A stretch of 24,665 bases of DNA from JAJUJL01 sp041736465. Its GTDB lineage: Bacteria; Chloroflexota; Anaerolineae; Anaerolineales; UBA4823. The notes below the pieces were generated by a model. That model saw only the letters and a program-made list of their open reading frames with translations. It made no database searches and was not told the origin of the DNA. Both the position numbers and the translations under genes were made by a program. Shown here piece after piece: positions 1-8,303 of the stretch (within the stretch, counting starts at the first letter, position 1; each line of letters opens with the position of its first letter). The stretch is from assembly GCA_041736465.1 (NCBI GenBank), contig JBGSTO010000247.1:1-24665 (forward strand), given 5' to 3'.

Positions 1-770
1 CGCGCCTGCCCCAGCGCCTCCGGCTGGGGGCCGTCCGCAAGCTCCTCCAGGCGGCGGAGCGCATCTTTGATCTTCGCCTGAGACTCCTGCACACCAGCCT
101 GCGACACAGCGACATCCACCGCATCCGGCGGCGCTTGCAGGTCGTCCAGCTTTTCTGCCGTATCGTCGTAGCGCCGCTGCGCCTGCGCCACCTCACCTTC
201 GAGCTGAGCCAGGAGCAAGCGAAACGTGCGCTGGTTGACAAAGTACCAGATCGGGCTGCTGCGGTTCTCGAATTTCTTTTGGGCTTTGCGCAGTTCATCC
301 TGCGCCTTTTCGAGCTGGTTGCCCGCCAACAGCAGGTTGGCGCGCACCTGCGCCAACTGCTCCCCATCTGGCGGGTCGATCAGCCCATCCAGCCTATCCT
401 GCGCCAGCGCAGCCTGGCGCTGCAGCATCGCCAGCTCAGCCTGCGCCTGGGCACGTTCCAGCTCCCAGCCGCGATCCAGATCGCGCTGCGCCTGCTCCGC
501 TTCCAGCAGCTCGAGACGGGCAGCCGCCAACTGCGCCTCGACCACCTCCGATCCTTCCATACGCAGCAGCGGCTGTCCTGCTGCCACCTCCTCCCCGCGC
601 CTCACCAGCACCGCTTCCACTCTGCCTGCCTGGCTGGCGGAAAGGTTAACGAAATCCGCCGGCTGCACCTGCCCTTTGAATGTCCCGGCAGACGCCGCCA
701 GCCCTGGAAAGCTTGCGCACAGGAGCAGCCCGGCTGCCATTGCCAGCCGGGCAAGAACGGGCAGCTTCAT
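1..770 (-). CDS. HlyD-like membrane-fusion (adaptor) protein of an ABC exporter, 3' part cut by the window edge
   Basis: An open frame reads from ATG at 770-768 to the left edge (about 256 codons) without a stop. It begins MKLPVLARLAMAAGLLLC and has a Sec-type signal peptide ending near GLAASA; the residues before its cysteine do not fit a lipobox well. Residues 30-75 resemble the first half of a biotinyl-lipoyl hairpin (VRRGEEVAAGQPLLRMEG), followed by a long Ala/Glu/Gln/Leu-rich coiled-coil hairpin. These are the usual parts of HlyD/MacA adaptors, which link an inner-membrane ABC transporter to the outside. The returning lipoyl half and beta-barrel would lie beyond the edge. Its ATG overlaps the TGA of the preceding adaptor as ATGA, implying translational coupling. 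Family assignment is firm; the cargo is unknown. Confidence 0.85.
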   Translation of the reverse strand, partial: MKLPVLARLAMAAGLLLCASFPGLAASAGTFKGQVQPADFVNLSASQAGRVEAVLVRRGEEVAAGQPLLRMEGSEVVEAQLAAARLELLEAEQAQRDLDRGWELERAQAQAELAMLQRQAALAQDRLDGLIDPPDGEQLAQVRANLLLAGNQLEKAQDELRKAQKKFENRSSPIWYFVNQRTFRLLLAQLEGEVAQAQRRYDDTAEKLDDLQAPPDAVDVAVSQAGVQESQAKIKDALRRLEELADGPQPEALGQA

Positions 771-1990
771 TCGATCACTACCTGCACGGTCATGCCCCAG
801 CGCAGTCGCGGGTCTGTCTCCAGCATCTGGATGGTAGCGGTGTAGGTAACGTCGCCGAAGCGCTCCACCGCGTACTGGCTGATCTCATCCAGCCGCCCCG
901 CCAACGACAGCTCAGGCAGTGCATCCGGATTGACCACCACCTGCATGCCCACTTCCACCCTGGACAGATCCATCTCGTTTAAGTCCGTCGTCTCCACCTT
1001 CCAGGATGACATATCTGCCAGCACCACAGCCGGAAGCCCTGGCACCGCCGTCTCCCCTGTCTTAACATCCAGGCGCACGATCGTTCCGCTGAAAGGAGCG
1101 CGCAGCTCGGCGTCATCCAATGCAGCCTGAGCCGCTGCCAGTGCCGCTCCGGTAGCCGCCAGCCTCGCTTCTGCCAGCTCCATGGCTTCCGGATCCGGAC
1201 CGCTCTGAACGTCCTGGTATTCCTGTTCATTGAACGCCAGCTGCGCCTGCGCCAGCGCCAGGTTTGCCCTGGCAATATCCAGATCAAGCCCGGTTGCCGG
1301 GCCTTCCAGGTTATTGAGCAGCCGCACCGCGTTATCGTACTGCTGCTGCACCTCTGCCAGGCGGGACTGGTAGGTCGCACGCGTCAGGTCGTCTTCCGGA
1401 CGCCCGGCGTACTGGTTGAAATCCTTCTGCGCCTGGTCGAGGCGGTCTTTGAGCAGCACCAGGTTGGCGCTTGCCTGATCGATATTCGTTTGTTTACCGC
1501 CGCTCACCAGGTTGTTCAAGTAGCGCTCGGCATCCCGCAGCGCATCCCTTGCAGCAGCTACCGCCTGCTGCGCGGCTGCCGTGCTCACTTCGGCGGTTTC
1601 CAACAGCGCCTGGCGCCCCTGCCTGGCATTCACCAGCTCCAGCTCGGCGGCAGCCACCGCTGAAGCCAATCGCTCGGTCTGCTCCAGGCGCGCCAGCACT
1701 TCGCCAGCCTGCACCTGCTGCCCTTCGGCGACCAGCACCTCCCCGATCGTACCGCCCAGGTTGAACGCCAGGGAGGCATCCCGCACCGGCAGCAGCTTGC
1801 CCTCCACCGACAAGGCACTCTCCCCGACCACCACCGGCACTGCGGTTGGCGTAGCGGCTGCCGGCGCCACTGCCTGGCAGCCGCTCAGCAGCAGCGTAAA
1901 AACAGCAAAACTAACCGCAAAGGCGCGAAGATTACCAAGATTCCACACATTTTTCTTATAATATTTCCCGTTTTTCCGCATCATAGTCAT
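767..1990 (-). CDS. Lipoprotein HlyD/MacA-family adaptor of an ABC exporter
   Basis: The 407-residue product has a basic N-terminus, a hydrophobic stretch and a lipobox (LLLSGC, Cys at about 38), so it is probably a lipid-anchored extracytoplasmic protein. Residues 60-115 form a lipoyl-like half-hairpin (AEGQQVQAGEVLARLEQTE). A long alpha-helical coiled coil follows at about 115-295, and the second lipoyl half with beta-barrel follows (ELRAPFSGTIVRLDVKTGE, then WKVETTDLNEMDLSRVEVG). This is the full architecture of periplasmic adaptors acting with MacB-like permeases. Translation may start at the first ATG (1990) or at the ATG two codons later (1984), which has AAGG six bases upstream. The stop overlaps the start of a second adaptor. 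It lies 182 bases behind the permease gene, so it may be transcribed from its own promoter or by readthrough. Confidence 0.9.
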   Translation of the reverse strand: MTMMRKNGKYYKKNVWNLGNLRAFAVSFAVFTLLLSGCQAVAPAAATPTAVPVVVGESALSVEGKLLPVRDASLAFNLGGTIGEVLVAEGQQVQAGEVLARLEQTERLASAVAAAELELVNARQGRQALLETAEVSTAAAQQAVAAARDALRDAERYLNNLVSGGKQTNIDQASANLVLLKDRLDQAQKDFNQYAGRPEDDLTRATYQSRLAEVQQQYDNAVRLLNNLEGPATGLDLDIARANLALAQAQLAFNEQEYQDVQSGPDPEAMELAEARLAATGAALAAAQAALDDAELRAPFSGTIVRLDVKTGETAVPGLPAVVLADMSSWKVETTDLNEMDLSRVEVGMQVVVNPDALPELSLAGRLDEISQYAVERFGDVTYTATIQMLETDPRLRWGMTVQVVIE

Positions 1991-2172
1991 CCTTCATATT
2001 CTTCCCGTATTTTCGTTCGCGCCTTGGCGTCTTGGCGGTTAACTTTTCTTCCGCAGATTTTCGCAGATAATACAGGCTTATGCACAGATTTGTCAAAATA
2101 TTTTTATACGAATAAATAACTTCCTTAGTATGCTTGCCGGCTTTTTCTTAGTGCCCTTTGTGTTTCAAACCC
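1991..2172. other. Gap between permease and adaptor genes; no gene
   Basis: No credible coding frame is seen. The left part (about 2014-2070) holds phrases that look like fragments of dispersed intergenic repeats (CGCCTTGGCGTCTTGGCGG and CCGCAGATTTTCGCAGAT). The middle (2085-2125) is AT-rich. The right end is a copy of the GTGCCCTTTGTGTTTC repeat described separately. A promoter for the adaptor pair could lie in the AT-rich part, but no convincing -35/-10 pair was identified. Confidence 0.5.
2148..2166. repeat. Half copy of a dispersed hairpin-type repeat
   Basis: The sequence TTAGTGCCCTTTGTGTTTC resembles the right arm of the fuller elements at 6609-6703 and 24402-24499. As in those, the GTGTTTC end faces the stop codon of the minus-strand gene, here six bases from the permease stop at 2173-2175. 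No left arm was found, so this copy is either decayed or coincidental. Confidence 0.45.
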
Positions 2173-4587
2173 TTACTCATACGAGAGCACCTCTCGTATC
2201 GTCAGCCGCGTGGCGTTGCGCGCCGGCATCACACTGGCGACCACCGCCAGCACCGTCACCGCTGCCAGCCATAAAACATACCCGGTAGGTGAAAAACCGA
2301 AATTGGCCGGCCCCCCGAACATCGACTGGCTGATGCTGTCGGACATCAGCTCGCTGATCGGGAACGCCGCCAACGAAGCCAGGATCCAGCTCATCAAGCC
2401 GATCAGCGCCCCCTCTGTCAGGATAATGCGCATCAATGCCCGGTCGGAGGCCCCGATGGCGCGCAAAATACCAATCTCGCGCGTGCGCTCCATCACGTTC
2501 AGGCTCATCGCGCCGGTCAGACCGATGCTGCCGGTCAGCGCGGTCAGGATCGCCAGGAACAGCAAAAATGAAGTCAGCACATCGAAACCATCGCTGGCGG
2601 TCTTCAGCAGGTGTTTGCCGGTGGTCACGTCCACCACGCGGATGCCGCTGCGGCTGAGCCTGACTTCGACCGCCCGCCCCAGCGCTTCCTGCTCGACATT
2701 GCTCAGATCCAGACTATGCGAAACCACCCGGAAAGACACCGCTCTGCCTGGCTGGTTGAGCAGATCGGAGAGATATTCGTAGGTGGCATATGCCGAGTAG
2801 CCGCTCACCTTGCCCGCCAGTTGGAAGAATCCCACCACCACCCAATCGGTCTCTTTACCGTTGACCCGCAGCCGCAGCGTATCGCCTACCTCCAGCTCCG
2901 GAAAAGCCTCTTTGAACAGCTCGCTGAGTGTGACCGCGTTGCGGTCACCCGGCTGCAGCCAGCGCCCTGAAACCATGATCGGCTTCACCAGCTCGCTCGC
3001 CGCCGGCGGCGCCAGAAGGGATACGCTCTCGCCCACCGAACCGTCTGCCAGGATGATCTCCGTGCGGGCGAACATCCAGCCTTCCACCTGTTTTACACCT
3101 GGCACCTGCATCACCAGTGCGCTGATCTCTTCGGTGCGGTAAGAGCGGTCCAGGGTGATGTTCACATCTGCCAGGAAATACTGCACGATCTGGTCCACGT
3201 AGTCCAGCAGCGAGACGCGCACGCTGAAAGTGGCGATAAACACCGCCCCACCCAGCGTCAGCGTCACCAGCGTCAGCAGCAGGCGGCCTTTGCGCCTGAA
3301 AGTGTTGCGCAGAGAAACCACCAGCAGCAGCGAGCGCCGCCGCAGCCCGCTCAGCTTGCGATCCAGCCAGCCCTGATCTGGCGGGTGGCGTTGGCTCAAG
3401 CCGCTCAACGCCTCCTGCACGCTGATGTTGGCGCCCTGCCACACCGGCAGCAGCGCGGCGCTTACCGGCAGCAGCACCGCCAGCACCGCCTGAGAAATCA
3501 GCGCCAGCGGCACCAGCCGCGGCCCGAAGAAAACGTAATTCATCTGCACCGTCAGAAAACCGACCACCGGGAATGCCACCTGCGGCGCCAGCGGCGCCGC
3601 GATCAAAAACGCCAACACCCCAAACAGCAGGCTCAGCAGCAAGTAGATGCCCACCACCTGGAAGCGCCGCGCCCCCACGGTTTTCAAGATGCCGATTTGC
3701 TGCACCTGCTGGTTCATAATCGCCTGCAGCGTATTGGTAATCAGAAATCCGCTCAGGAAAGCCACCAGCAATCCGATCACCAGCAGCACCGCCAGGATCG
3801 CCTGGGTAAGGAACAGGTTGGGGTGCTCGGTCGAGTTGCGCGTTGCCACTGAGAACACCTGCACGCCGCACTGCTTGATATCCTCGCGCACTTGCTGGGC
3901 GACGCCCTCCACGTAGGCGCGATCCTGGTCGTCGCCTTCCACCGTCAGCAGCAGCGTGTTATAGCGCTTGGGCTGCGGCTGCTCCAGCCATTCCAGAGTC
4001 TCCTGGGTGACAAATCCCTGGATGGGTGCATTGAAAAAGCCGCCCGCGCCGCGAAAAGCGCCGATGCCCAGATCCTGCACGATACCGACCAGCTTCACCG
4101 CTTTGGTGCCGCCGGAAGGCGTCTCCAGCGTAATCCAATCTCCCAGGCTGGCGTTGGTATCCGGCAGCTTATACTGGTCGATGACGATCTCGCGCTCTCC
4201 GGGGGGCCACTGCCCCGCCACAAATGACAATGTGCCTATCTGCATGCCTGCCAGGTCGCTGCTTGTGCGCAAATCGATGCCCGCCCAATCGTTCGGGCCG
4301 GTTTGCAGGCGCGTGCCCGCGAAGCGCACCGCTTCTACCTGGCGCACCCCGGGGGTATTGATGATGTGCTCCACGGCGCAGCGGTCGAAGAGCGGGGCCT
4401 GTACGGCGATATTTGCCGGGTTGGTGGCGGCGTAGCCGGTTTGCATGTCTCCAGGCCCGACCACGTAGATCGTGGTGATCACGCCGATGGCAAACAGCCC
4501 AACCGCAATCGAAGCCAGCACCAGCAGGGATCGCTGCCGGTTTCCGATCAGATCGGCAAACACCTTCTGCAGGCGCGGGCGCAGCAT
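2173..4587 (-). CDS. FtsX/MacB-type ABC transporter permease with two FtsX domains
   Basis: This 804-residue membrane protein is the permease of the exporter. A first membrane helix (about 17-45, LLVLASIAVGLFAIGVITTI) is followed by a large extracytoplasmic MacB_PCD-like domain (about 50-250), then three helices (about 255-385) forming the first FtsX domain. A fourth helix near 430-455 begins a second unit with another extracytoplasmic domain (about 465-660) and three final helices (about 665-795). The sequence TREIGILRAIGAS near 700 is the typical FtsX coupling motif, and QQIGILKTVGARRF is its counterpart in the first half. MacB/LolC-type permeases use ATP-driven conformational change to drive extrusion or lipid-linked transport rather than forming a classical channel. 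The start overlaps the ATPase stop as TGATG, with GGGAGG upstream. Substrate cannot be inferred. Confidence 0.92.
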   Translation of the reverse strand: MLRPRLQKVFADLIGNRQRSLLVLASIAVGLFAIGVITTIYVVGPGDMQTGYAATNPANIAVQAPLFDRCAVEHIINTPGVRQVEAVRFAGTRLQTGPNDWAGIDLRTSSDLAGMQIGTLSFVAGQWPPGEREIVIDQYKLPDTNASLGDWITLETPSGGTKAVKLVGIVQDLGIGAFRGAGGFFNAPIQGFVTQETLEWLEQPQPKRYNTLLLTVEGDDQDRAYVEGVAQQVREDIKQCGVQVFSVATRNSTEHPNLFLTQAILAVLLVIGLLVAFLSGFLITNTLQAIMNQQVQQIGILKTVGARRFQVVGIYLLLSLLFGVLAFLIAAPLAPQVAFPVVGFLTVQMNYVFFGPRLVPLALISQAVLAVLLPVSAALLPVWQGANISVQEALSGLSQRHPPDQGWLDRKLSGLRRRSLLLVVSLRNTFRRKGRLLLTLVTLTLGGAVFIATFSVRVSLLDYVDQIVQYFLADVNITLDRSYRTEEISALVMQVPGVKQVEGWMFARTEIILADGSVGESVSLLAPPAASELVKPIMVSGRWLQPGDRNAVTLSELFKEAFPELEVGDTLRLRVNGKETDWVVVGFFQLAGKVSGYSAYATYEYLSDLLNQPGRAVSFRVVSHSLDLSNVEQEALGRAVEVRLSRSGIRVVDVTTGKHLLKTASDGFDVLTSFLLFLAILTALTGSIGLTGAMSLNVMERTREIGILRAIGASDRALMRIILTEGALIGLMSWILASLAAFPISELMSDSISQSMFGGPANFGFSPTGYVLWLAAVTVLAVVASVMPARNATRLTIREVLSYE

Positions 4588-5741
4588 CAGGCTTGCGCCT
4601 CCCAGCGCAGGTTGAAATCACTGCCGCAGCGCTGCATGCCCGCACTGGCAGCCGGGTCGCGCTTAAGCCATTCCTGGAAAGCGCCGGCCTCCAGGCTGAG
4701 CAGCCCGCACCCGGCTGGCTGAGCAGAGCGTGCGATCAGTCCTTGCACGGCGATCGAATCCAGGTCCTCGGGGCACAAATATGCCCCAGGTTCCAGGCTC
4801 AGGCGGTGGTTTGCACTGCCCTGCGTGGAAATCGACAGCTCGCCGTCGCTCACCACCAGCAGCCCCGGCTGCGCTCCTGCCAGGCTGGAAAGCAGCGCGC
4901 CGGCCTCCAGCCGCACCGGTTTCGCCTGGTGGGTCAGCCACAGCAGCTGCGCGTGTCCCAGCTCCGGAAAGGCTGCCGCAATCCACGGGTTGATCAGCTC
5001 CCCATCCGATAGCAGCAGCGTACGGGAAGTGCGCCGCGCCAGCTGCGCGTCGTGCGTAACCATCAAGATGGTCTTGCCGGATTCGATCAGGCGCCCGAAC
5101 AGCTCGAACACTTCGTCGGCGGAGCGCGTGTCCAGGTTGCCGGTCGGCTCGTCGGCAATCAAGATCGGCGGGTCATTTGCCAGTGCCCGGGCAATGGCTG
5201 CGCTTTGCTGCTGTCCCCCGGATACCGCTGCCGGCAGCTTCTCTGCCACCGCTCCCAGGCCCACCAGCTCCAGCAGCGACTGCGCCCGGGACTCGCGCTG
5301 CTCCACCGGGATGCGCTGCGCCAGCACCATCGGCAGTATCACATTCTCCAGCAGGGTCAGCGTCGGCACCAGTTGGAAGAACTGGAATACGATTCCCAGG
5401 TTGGCGCCGCGCCACAGCGACATGTTGTTCTCGCTCATCTGGTGGATATACGTATCCCCCACGCGCACGCTGCCGCTGGTGGGATGGTCGATGCCGGTCA
5501 GCATGTTCACCAGCGTGGACTTCCCGCTGCCCGATTTCCCGACAATGCTGACGAACTCGCCGGCGTAAAAGCAGGTGGTCACCTTGTTCAGGGCGGTGAA
5601 CTTCCCGGCGGCATTCTCGAACACCTTGAGAATATCCTTCATCTCGATCAAGGCATCCTCACGGCACTCGTGCGTGGGCAGGAAGCGCTGCCGCTGCTCG
5701 GTGAGCTGTTCCACCCGCCTCGCCAGGCTTTCAGATTCCAT
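4587..5741 (-). CDS. ABC transporter ATPase with a C-terminal CNB-like domain
   Basis: An ATPase of the LolD/MacB class (384 residues from the chosen start). It has Walker A GKSGSGKS at about 68-75, a Q-loop in VFQFFQ, signature SGGQQQ at about 174-179, Walker B ILIADEP at about 193-199 and switch His in VTHD at about 230. The residue after SGGQQQ is Ser, where Arg is usual. After about residue 255 it continues for roughly 130 residues that standard members lack. That tail (GLLVVSDGELSIS, LEPGAYL, then LLSLEAGAFQEWLKRDP) resembles a cyclic-nucleotide-binding beta-roll lacking the canonical phosphate-binding cassette. The ATG at 5741 is preferred over the one at 5765 because AGAGGA lies six bases upstream and the overlap with the previous gene falls to 11 bases. 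It probably energises the adjoining permease, perhaps paired with the other ATPase. Confidence 0.9.
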   Translation of the reverse strand: MESESLARRVEQLTEQRQRFLPTHECREDALIEMKDILKVFENAAGKFTALNKVTTCFYAGEFVSIVGKSGSGKSTLVNMLTGIDHPTSGSVRVGDTYIHQMSENNMSLWRGANLGIVFQFFQLVPTLTLLENVILPMVLAQRIPVEQRESRAQSLLELVGLGAVAEKLPAAVSGGQQQSAAIARALANDPPILIADEPTGNLDTRSADEVFELFGRLIESGKTILMVTHDAQLARRTSRTLLLSDGELINPWIAAAFPELGHAQLLWLTHQAKPVRLEAGALLSSLAGAQPGLLVVSDGELSISTQGSANHRLSLEPGAYLCPEDLDSIAVQGLIARSAQPAGCGLLSLEAGAFQEWLKRDPAASAGMQRCGSDFNLRWEAQA

Positions 5742-6504
5742 TGCTGTCCTCTGCCATGCGCCCATCCACCATCCGGATCACGCGCTGCACCCGGTTTGCC
5801 AGCGTGCGATCGTGCGTCACCATCAGGATGGTTTTCCCCTGAGCGATCAAACGCGCAAATATTTCGAAGATCGTCTCTGCCGTGCCCGAGTCCAGCCTGC
5901 CGGTAGGCTCATCCGCCACCAGCAGGTCAGGATCGTTTGCCAGCGCCCGGGCAATAGCGACACGCTGCTGCTGCCCGCCGGAAATTGCCGATGGCAGCTT
6001 ATGGGCATGATCTTCCAGCTCTACCATGCGCAGCAGTTCCAGGGCGCGTGCCTGGCTCTCGCCGCGCTGGTACAGCCCGCACACGTCCATCGGCAGCATA
6101 ACGTTTTGCAGCAAGCTGATGGAAGGCATCAAATAAAAAGACTGGTAGATAATGCCCAGCGTGCGCCCGCGCCACAGCGCCAGGCGGTTCTCGGACAGCC
6201 CGTGCAAGGGCACTTCCCCGATCCATACTGCGCCTTCACTGGGATGGTCCACGCCGGTAAGCACATTCACCAGCGTGGTCTTCCCTGCGCCGGAACGACC
6301 AATGATTCCCACGAACTCGCCAGGATACACGTCCAGGTCGATGCCCTGCAGCGCGGGAAAATCGCCTGCCGGAGTGCGGTAGCGCTTGACCACCCCGCGC
6401 AGGCGGATCAGCGGCTCGCCGCTGCAGCCCTGCGGGCAGGGCAGCGGTTCCGGCAAATCGGACACGCCCCCATTGCGGTTGTTCTTTTTGACCTGCATCG
6501 CCAT
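5731..6504 (-). CDS. ABC transporter ATPase (LolD/MacB class)
   Basis: This is a standard-length ATPase (257 residues from the chosen start). Motifs seen are Walker A GRSGAGKT (about 69-76), a Q-loop in IIYQSF, an intact signature SGGQQQRVAIARAL (about 175-188), Walker B LLVADEP (about 194-200), D-loop GRLD and switch His in VTHD. The N-terminus carries an extra 25-30 residues with two cysteines (PCPQGC). A GTG at 6513 opens the frame, but the ATG at 6504 is preferred because GAAGGG lies eight bases before it. It is first in the run ATPase-ATPase-permease, whose genes overlap, so it and the second ATPase may form a heterodimer on the permease. Cargo is unknown. Confidence 0.92.
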   Translation of the reverse strand: MAMQVKKNNRNGGVSDLPEPLPCPQGCSGEPLIRLRGVVKRYRTPAGDFPALQGIDLDVYPGEFVGIIGRSGAGKTTLVNVLTGVDHPSEGAVWIGEVPLHGLSENRLALWRGRTLGIIYQSFYLMPSISLLQNVMLPMDVCGLYQRGESQARALELLRMVELEDHAHKLPSAISGGQQQRVAIARALANDPDLLVADEPTGRLDSGTAETIFEIFARLIAQGKTILMVTHDRTLANRVQRVIRMVDGRMAEDSNGI

Positions 6505-6608
6505 AGAATGCACCCTTCATCACAAACAAAGGTTTATTCTATGCCGAATCGTCCCCGCTGAACAGTCTCAAGCCCCCAAACTTACGAAATCTTAACCAAA
6601 CCAAACAT

Positions 6609-6703
6609 GAAACACCAAGTACACCAAGGAAAAGCACCAAGGTCACAAAGCCTTTTTATACCCTCCGTGACCTTGGTGCCCTTCTTCGTGTCCTTTGTGT
6701 TTC
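6609..6703. repeat. Dispersed imperfect hairpin element, copy A
   Basis: The 95-base element begins GAAACAC and ends GTGTTTC. Inside it, CACCAAGGTCAC (6635-6646) and GTGACCTTGGTG (6667-6678) are perfect inverted repeats around a 20-base spacer. It lies ten bases behind the stop of the cytochrome gene. A second element of the same plan occurs at 24402-24499. It could act as a transcript-end hairpin or be a small non-autonomous repeat; no ORF is inside. Confidence 0.7.
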
Positions 6704-6713
6704 AGCTCTTCTT

Positions 6714-8267
6714 CTACCTCGAAAAGCTGTGGCACTCGCTGCACGCCAGGTTCTTATCGCCGACGTGCTTATCGTGCAGCTTGTAGAAGTCGTTCAACGA
6801 TTTCGAGCCATGGCACGAGGCGCACAGCGGCTTGCCGTTGCGCGTGCTGCTGGTCGTGTAGCCCAACCCGGCAAAATCCACCCGCGTGCTCGTATCTCCG
6901 TGGCACGATCCGCAGCTCAGCGCCTGGTCTGAGGGCGCTACCTCGTGGAAGATGCCCATGTAGCGGCTGGTCTGCACGAAGTCATACCCCTGGCTCAATA
7001 CCAGGCCCGCATCTGTCGCACCCTGGCGGATCGCCTTGTCGGCATCACCGGTTTGGAACAGGAGCCCCATCTTCAGCGGGATCAGCTGCCCGGTCACCGG
7101 GTCGTGCGCCTGCAGCGCCTCGTGCAGTTTGAAGGGGAACAGCTTGGCGATCGAGTCGGTCACACCGCCCTTCGGCGATGCCAGCACCGTGCCGTTGTTC
7201 GCCGGAGCGCCGTAAGGATAGAAATTCGAGCTCCCGTTCCAGAAGGCATACACCGGGGTAACATTGGCCTGGCGGATGATTGTCGGTTCGTACAGGTTCT
7301 TGAGGTGGTCTACCTCGGTGGTGCGAAAGTCCCGGAACATATCCGTGGACTGGATGCGGGCGAAAGCCGGGATATGGCAGGATTCGCACGCCACTTTGGC
7401 GGTATGGCGGTTGAGATCGCTGTCGTTGTGCGGCGTACCGCTGTGGCAGTCGGCGCAGCGCTTCATCGGCCCGCCCTCGTCGATGCGCAGATCAACGCCG
7501 CGCCCGCCGATCTTGTGATCCTGGGTGACGTGGCAGTCGATACACACCAGCCCGGCGCCGCCCTTCGCCGGCGATGCCATGTGCACATCGAAATCCGCCG
7601 AAGGTGGGTCGATGTGCGCCGGTTCCAGGTCGCCGCGCTTGTTGTTCGGCCCGCCGCCCGCTCCGATATGGCAGCGCAGGCACTCCTCGCGCCCGGGCGA
7701 GCGCACCGTCACCGTACCTGCCGTAGGCACGAAGCGCAGGCTGCCGTTCACACTCTGCACCGAGCGCTTGTAATCCTTGGAGTGGCACATCAGGCAGTCC
7801 ACGTTCTCCACGCCTGCCGCGCCGGGCTTGGCGCCCATACCAACATGGCAGGTCGAACACCCCCCGTCCACCTGCTCCCCAAGCAGATTGGTCATCTTGC
7901 CGATCCAGTTGATATCTGGGTAGCCGCAGAAATCATTGATCGCGCCCAGCTTACCCGCCCACTCGTAGTGGTTGGAATGGAGGGCATCCTGGGCTTCGTT
8001 CGCGTGGCATCCTGCGCAGGACGAGCCATTCTGATACACGAAGCTATCCCCCTGGTGCTCGACCATCAGCACACTGCTGGAAGCTGTCTGCTGAATCACA
8101 ATCGGTAAGAACAGCTGCGTGGTCACACCTGGCGCAGCGGGGTCTGGATTGCCGGCTGGCGTTTGCGCCAGCACCGCGCTGGAGGCGAGGGCCAGCAGGC
8201 CTCCAAGCACGATCAGAATCCAGGCAAGCCTTCTCATTGACACATGTTTCTGAGTTGCCTCACTCAT
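6714..8267 (-). CDS. Secreted decaheme cytochrome c related to octaheme tetrathionate reductase
   Basis: The 517-residue product has ten CxxCH heme-binding motifs, at about residues 84, 137, 158, 196, 242, 271, 294, 452, 482 and 509. A signal peptide (hydrophobic about 14-33, cleavage near VLAQ) directs it across the membrane, where hemes are attached. The segments DCLMCHSKDYK, CLRCHIGAGGG, CIDCHVTQDHKIGG and HTAKVACESCHIPAFAR resemble the octaheme tetrathionate reductase/hydroxylamine oxidoreductase-like superfamily. Members reduce tetrathionate, nitrite or hydroxylamine, or pass electrons. No CxxCK motif was seen, so the Lys-ligated heme of classical OTR is not obvious. A QLFLPIVIQQ segment follows the signal peptide. 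GAGGAG lies seven bases before the ATG. No quinol-oxidising partner is adjacent; an electron-transfer role is certain, the substrate is not. Confidence 0.85.
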   Translation of the reverse strand: MSEATQKHVSMRRLAWILIVLGGLLALASSAVLAQTPAGNPDPAAPGVTTQLFLPIVIQQTASSSVLMVEHQGDSFVYQNGSSCAGCHANEAQDALHSNHYEWAGKLGAINDFCGYPDINWIGKMTNLLGEQVDGGCSTCHVGMGAKPGAAGVENVDCLMCHSKDYKRSVQSVNGSLRFVPTAGTVTVRSPGREECLRCHIGAGGGPNNKRGDLEPAHIDPPSADFDVHMASPAKGGAGLVCIDCHVTQDHKIGGRGVDLRIDEGGPMKRCADCHSGTPHNDSDLNRHTAKVACESCHIPAFARIQSTDMFRDFRTTEVDHLKNLYEPTIIRQANVTPVYAFWNGSSNFYPYGAPANNGTVLASPKGGVTDSIAKLFPFKLHEALQAHDPVTGQLIPLKMGLLFQTGDADKAIRQGATDAGLVLSQGYDFVQTSRYMGIFHEVAPSDQALSCGSCHGDTSTRVDFAGLGYTTSSTRNGKPLCASCHGSKSLNDFYKLHDKHVGDKNLACSECHSFSR

Positions 8268-8303
8268 TGCATTCTCCTCGTTGTGTCGTGATGTATTTGC
8301 TTA

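Noticed and set aside
135..845. Plus-strand frames of more than 200 codons opposite the adaptor genes
   Set aside because: Products are rich in Arg, Gln, His and Ser as expected for antisense of GC-rich coiled-coil genes; the minus-strand frame has domain evidence.
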